64,000 nucleotides of DNA from Echinostoma caproni. Its lineage: Eukaryota; Platyhelminthes; Trematoda; Plagiorchiida; Echinostomatidae. Of this stretch, positions 61,497 through 64,000 are shown piece by piece. The notes below the pieces were generated by a model that did no database searches, was not told the DNA's origin, and saw only the letters and a program-made list of their open reading frames with translations. Position 1 is the first letter of the stretch; each line of letters starts with the position of its first letter. The position numbers and the translations under genes were made by a program. The stretch is from contig UZAN01039581.1 in NCBI GenBank assembly GCA_900618425.1, positions 1 to 64,000 on the forward strand, given 5' to 3'.

Positions 61497-61685
61497 GATT
61501 GAGCCATTCACACAAGGTGATGACCATCGACCGTGTAGCTCAGGGGACCGTTCGAGTCATGACAGGGACACGAAAAGTACACACTGCTGTCAAGTCCAAA
61601 CCAGGACGAAAAAGTTGTCCAGTGCTCCTTGTCGGTTATCACAAACATTTCCATCGCATTTAAATATGAAATGTTACAACCAGTC
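61497..61685 (+). mobile_element. hammerhead SINE, family D, copy D1
   Basis: The order is a 5' part GATTGAGCCATTCACACAAGG, an A-box-like GTGTAGCTCAGGGG, a short internal deletion, a B-box-like CCGTTCGAGTCATG, the linker GGGACACGAAAAGTAC, the ribozyme, and a tail with TGTCGGTTATCACAAA. It is collinear with D2 and D3. Confidence 0.75.
61582..61624 (+). ncRNA. hammerhead ribozyme motif in D1
   Basis: Stem I CACTG/CAGTG, core CTGTCAA (two changes from CTGACGA), stem II GTCC/GGAC perfectly paired around AAACCA, intact GAAA, and GTC at 61617-61619. The 3' half is complete, complementing D2, whose 5' half is complete. Confidence 0.78.
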
Positions 61686-62556
61686 AGAGAAGTTGAAATA
61701 TCATCCGTAACCAGGAGCTGAAAAAATGTTGCTTCATTCAAGAAGATAGTTTAAAATTTTCTGTACTCATCTGGATTCCTTCAGGCCGTCTGCACCAGAT
61801 TTGAATAGTAATTTACTGTTCAATTACCGAAGGTAAATATGACAACGGCATAAATTCAGGTGAATAATTTTTGAATTGATAAAATAATTATTATTATTTA
61901 TGTGTATCACAAAAACATTCATTTAGTTATCTTGAAGGCTGTGACAGAGTAAAATTACAGAAATTACTAATCTCGTGGAAGTTAAGCGACATACTTTGGT
62001 TGATGATTTTCAAGAGTAAAGCACAAAACGCGATTCACTACTCTGCTCGTATGAGCACCATTCCTGAAAACAATGCGCAAAGTACAAACAGGTTGCCTGC
62101 ATCTTTGTGCTATGAAAAGCTTTTGAAAATAGTCCATTAAATTGTCTCCAGGGTGCTTCAGGATTCCAACGATCAAATCCAGTTTAATTGTTAATAAATC
62201 AATGTCCATTCTTGAAACCATTGCACACGTTGCGCGCTTTGCGGTGTTCGCATTAGATAACGGCACTGGTGTCACTCGTTCGACNATTAGACCGGCGCCT
62301 ACCTGAACCGTTTCACGGCAGACAACGCAGTCGGTGTCTTTCAAATTGCTATCTGGACAAAGGTTCAATTTTCTTATTGAATCCAGTTTATTCTTTGAAG
62401 CATAACGAATCCATTTGTTTACTTAGTAATTTGTATCGTTCTCAGAGTGATATTCTGTCTTCATTCTTTTTCGAATTTCATAACAACAAGCTTCTTGTTC
62501 ACCAAAACTTCATCACTTGTCAGTATTTCGATGATGTAATAAATGGGCGCCGTTAT
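61686..62556. other. no gene recognised
   Basis: A minus-strand reading, LCPDSNLKDTDCVVCRETVQ, ends at a GTAGGC donor-like site near 62300. It lacks an ATG, and an N lies at 62285. The evidence is too weak to call an exon. Confidence 0.4.
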
Positions 62557-62811
62557 TCAAATAGTGACTGAATTGATCTGCTCTAAGATAACTTGAATGA
62601 CATTTTCAACTGGTGTATTGTACCGAACACCACGAAATGGGTTGACTTTAACTTTGAGGTTGGTTTCTGCGAGATCAAATAATTCAGTTGTTCCTTTCAT
62701 CTTGCTATAGATAGTAAATTGTAAACTACAGTCCAGGTTGAGCCTGTCGCACAACAGTTCCTGAGTTTTCCATGTTAAAAACAAGTTTTTCAAAGATTTG
62801 AAGATTTTCAT
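62557..62811 (-). CDS. unrecognised 84-codon open frame
   Basis: The ATG is preceded by AATAAA and an in-frame stop five codons upstream, so the start is unambiguous if the frame is real. The peptide (MKIFKSLKNLFLTWKTQELL to VIQVILEQINSVTI) has a soluble-protein composition with VKVNPFRGVRYNTPVENV in the second half, unlike the random AT-rich frames around it. I do not recognise the family. It could be a terminal exon, a retrocopy fragment or chance. Confidence 0.2.
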   Translation of the reverse strand: MKIFKSLKNLFLTWKTQELLCDRLNLDCSLQFTIYSKMKGTTELFDLAETNLKVKVNPFRGVRYNTPVENVIQVILEQINSVTI

Positions 62812-64000
62812 TTTATTCCTTTAGACGAGAAACTTACTCTACAACCTAACGTTAGCTCTACCTTACTGGATGATCACATTTGCCTCACAGATTCCATTGC
62901 TCTTTAATATTTTTATCCAGACTATAGGTGATGGTCTGAATCTTGTTCTGCTAACCCCTTAAGTTTCGGCCCCATCTACTAAAAGGTATTCTTTATAAAG
63001 TTTCAAGAACCCGTCAGTATAATATTGGGTTTGCCAGCAAAACATTCAAATAAACAGAGAAATTATTTGACCTTAGATGCATTGCTGAATGCGGGCACAA
63101 ACATTTTTCGCGATGCCAAGTCGTGCAAATTGCCCAAATGACAATCCAATAATAGTGAAAGAAATAGCCTAACAGGGACGAATAGCAACATGTTTCTGGA
63201 TACATATCATCGAAGCTACTGTTACAGGGTAATCTTTTTCGCCCAATCATGATAATCAGTCCATAAAAATTATGCACGATATGGGCACTTGAACAATACG
63301 ACGTGCACCTGCTCCCAGGGCGCGAATATAATCATTATTACTCTGTCAACGAGGTATCAACTTGTTCTCGTACAGTGAGCTGCCTTTTTATTCTTATGTA
63401 TGAAAAGTAATTGAAGGAATCAAGAACCCAATCAATTACTGTTTGGTCACGATAACCGGCAACCGAAGAAATAAAACTGGAAAGGGCAAACTACATGAGG
63501 CTCCATGTGGGGGAAAACAAATTTTCAAGGAGCCCTAACGGTATCGAAATTCACAAGATCAGATAGGTTAATCTAGTCATAATGTCATGAATTGAGATCT
63601 AGGTTTTTACCGCTAACATAAGGGTGCTGATTGATGTTTGGGGAACGATATGAGCCTTCCTGAAAACTTTAGCATACTTTTTGCATTTGCGGATCAAAGC
63701 ATGCTTCGAAGGAATCGCTGATCGTGCAGGTTATGTCAAGAATTGTGGTAGAAATCCTCTAAAGCAACATACCTTTTGCAAATAAATTTGCACCAGCGTG
63801 GAATCAGTGTGTGCGGGCATCTTTTCAAGCTATCTTACCATCATTTCAATTGGTCTCAGCATCCTTTTAATTTGTCTCGCCAATAAATCCCCATATCGGA
63901 AGTTGACGCTACCAGAGTTGTCAGGCCCACGTGATACTCAAGACTCGTAAGGCTATCTGGATGATTATCATTCAGCACAACGATTTATGTCCCTTGTTGA
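62812..64000. other. no gene recognised
   Basis: No supported feature to the end of the window. Confidence 0.5.

Noticed and set aside
1..64000. CRISPR array, bacterial operon or rRNA
   Set aside because: No regular spacer-repeat pattern, no dense coding and no rRNA-like conserved segments. The window is eukaryotic repeat-rich DNA.

Overview
The window looks like repeat-rich intergenic or intronic DNA from a flatworm, most likely a trematode. That call rests on the repeats, not on a species-marker gene: RTE/SR2-like, CR1-like, jockey-like and Penelope-like retroelement remnants occur together with short tRNA-headed retroposons that carry hammerhead-ribozyme motifs of the type known from schistosome Sm-alpha repeats. 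I recognise no intact host gene, rRNA, functional tRNA gene or CRISPR array. Three stretches could be unrecognised exons (near 12.0, 24.4 and 62.6 kb), all weakly supported.

Layout. 0-6 kb: a divergent pair of tRNA-headed hammerhead SINEs (family A), one framed by 53-bp inverted repeats, then a decayed non-LTR element (N1 copy 1, 3.3-6.0 kb). 6-15.8 kb: mostly featureless, with one family D SINE remnant, a 456-base assembly gap, one possible exon, one family C remnant, and one copy each of families B and A. 15.9-18.9 kb: a jockey-like non-LTR element split by an 843-bp solo LTR. 18.9-19.5 kb: three abutting family C hammerhead SINE copies. 21.2 kb: a family D copy. 27.7-28.3 kb: a family C copy next to a family B copy. 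29.2-30.4 kb: a 390-bp nearly perfect inverted repeat. 33.5-34.6 kb: an RTE-like fragment. 41.2 kb: a family C remnant. 42.4-44.2 kb: N1 copy 2, interrupted by a 95-bp family C insertion. 44.4-44.7 kb: a GTAT microsatellite. 48.2-49.3 kb: a Penelope-like fragment with RT motif C and a GIY-YIG-like domain. 52.6-57.0 kb: the most complete retroelement, a CR1-like copy with a PHD-finger-like ORF1. 59.2 and 61.5 kb: family B and D copies.

The most interesting system is the ribozyme-bearing SINE set. Families A, C and D have different tRNA-like heads and different stem sequences, but downstream of the B box all carry the same architecture: stem I, a CTGANGA core, a short stem II, GAAA, an 8-base region that is a perfect palindrome in two families, and a GTC cleavage triplet. 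Stem II and stem III covary between families. A 95-bp family C insertion at 42903-42997, with a perfect 10-bp target duplication, begins exactly at the first base after the predicted cleavage site. The simplest reading is that a self-cleaved 3' RNA product was reverse-transcribed and integrated.
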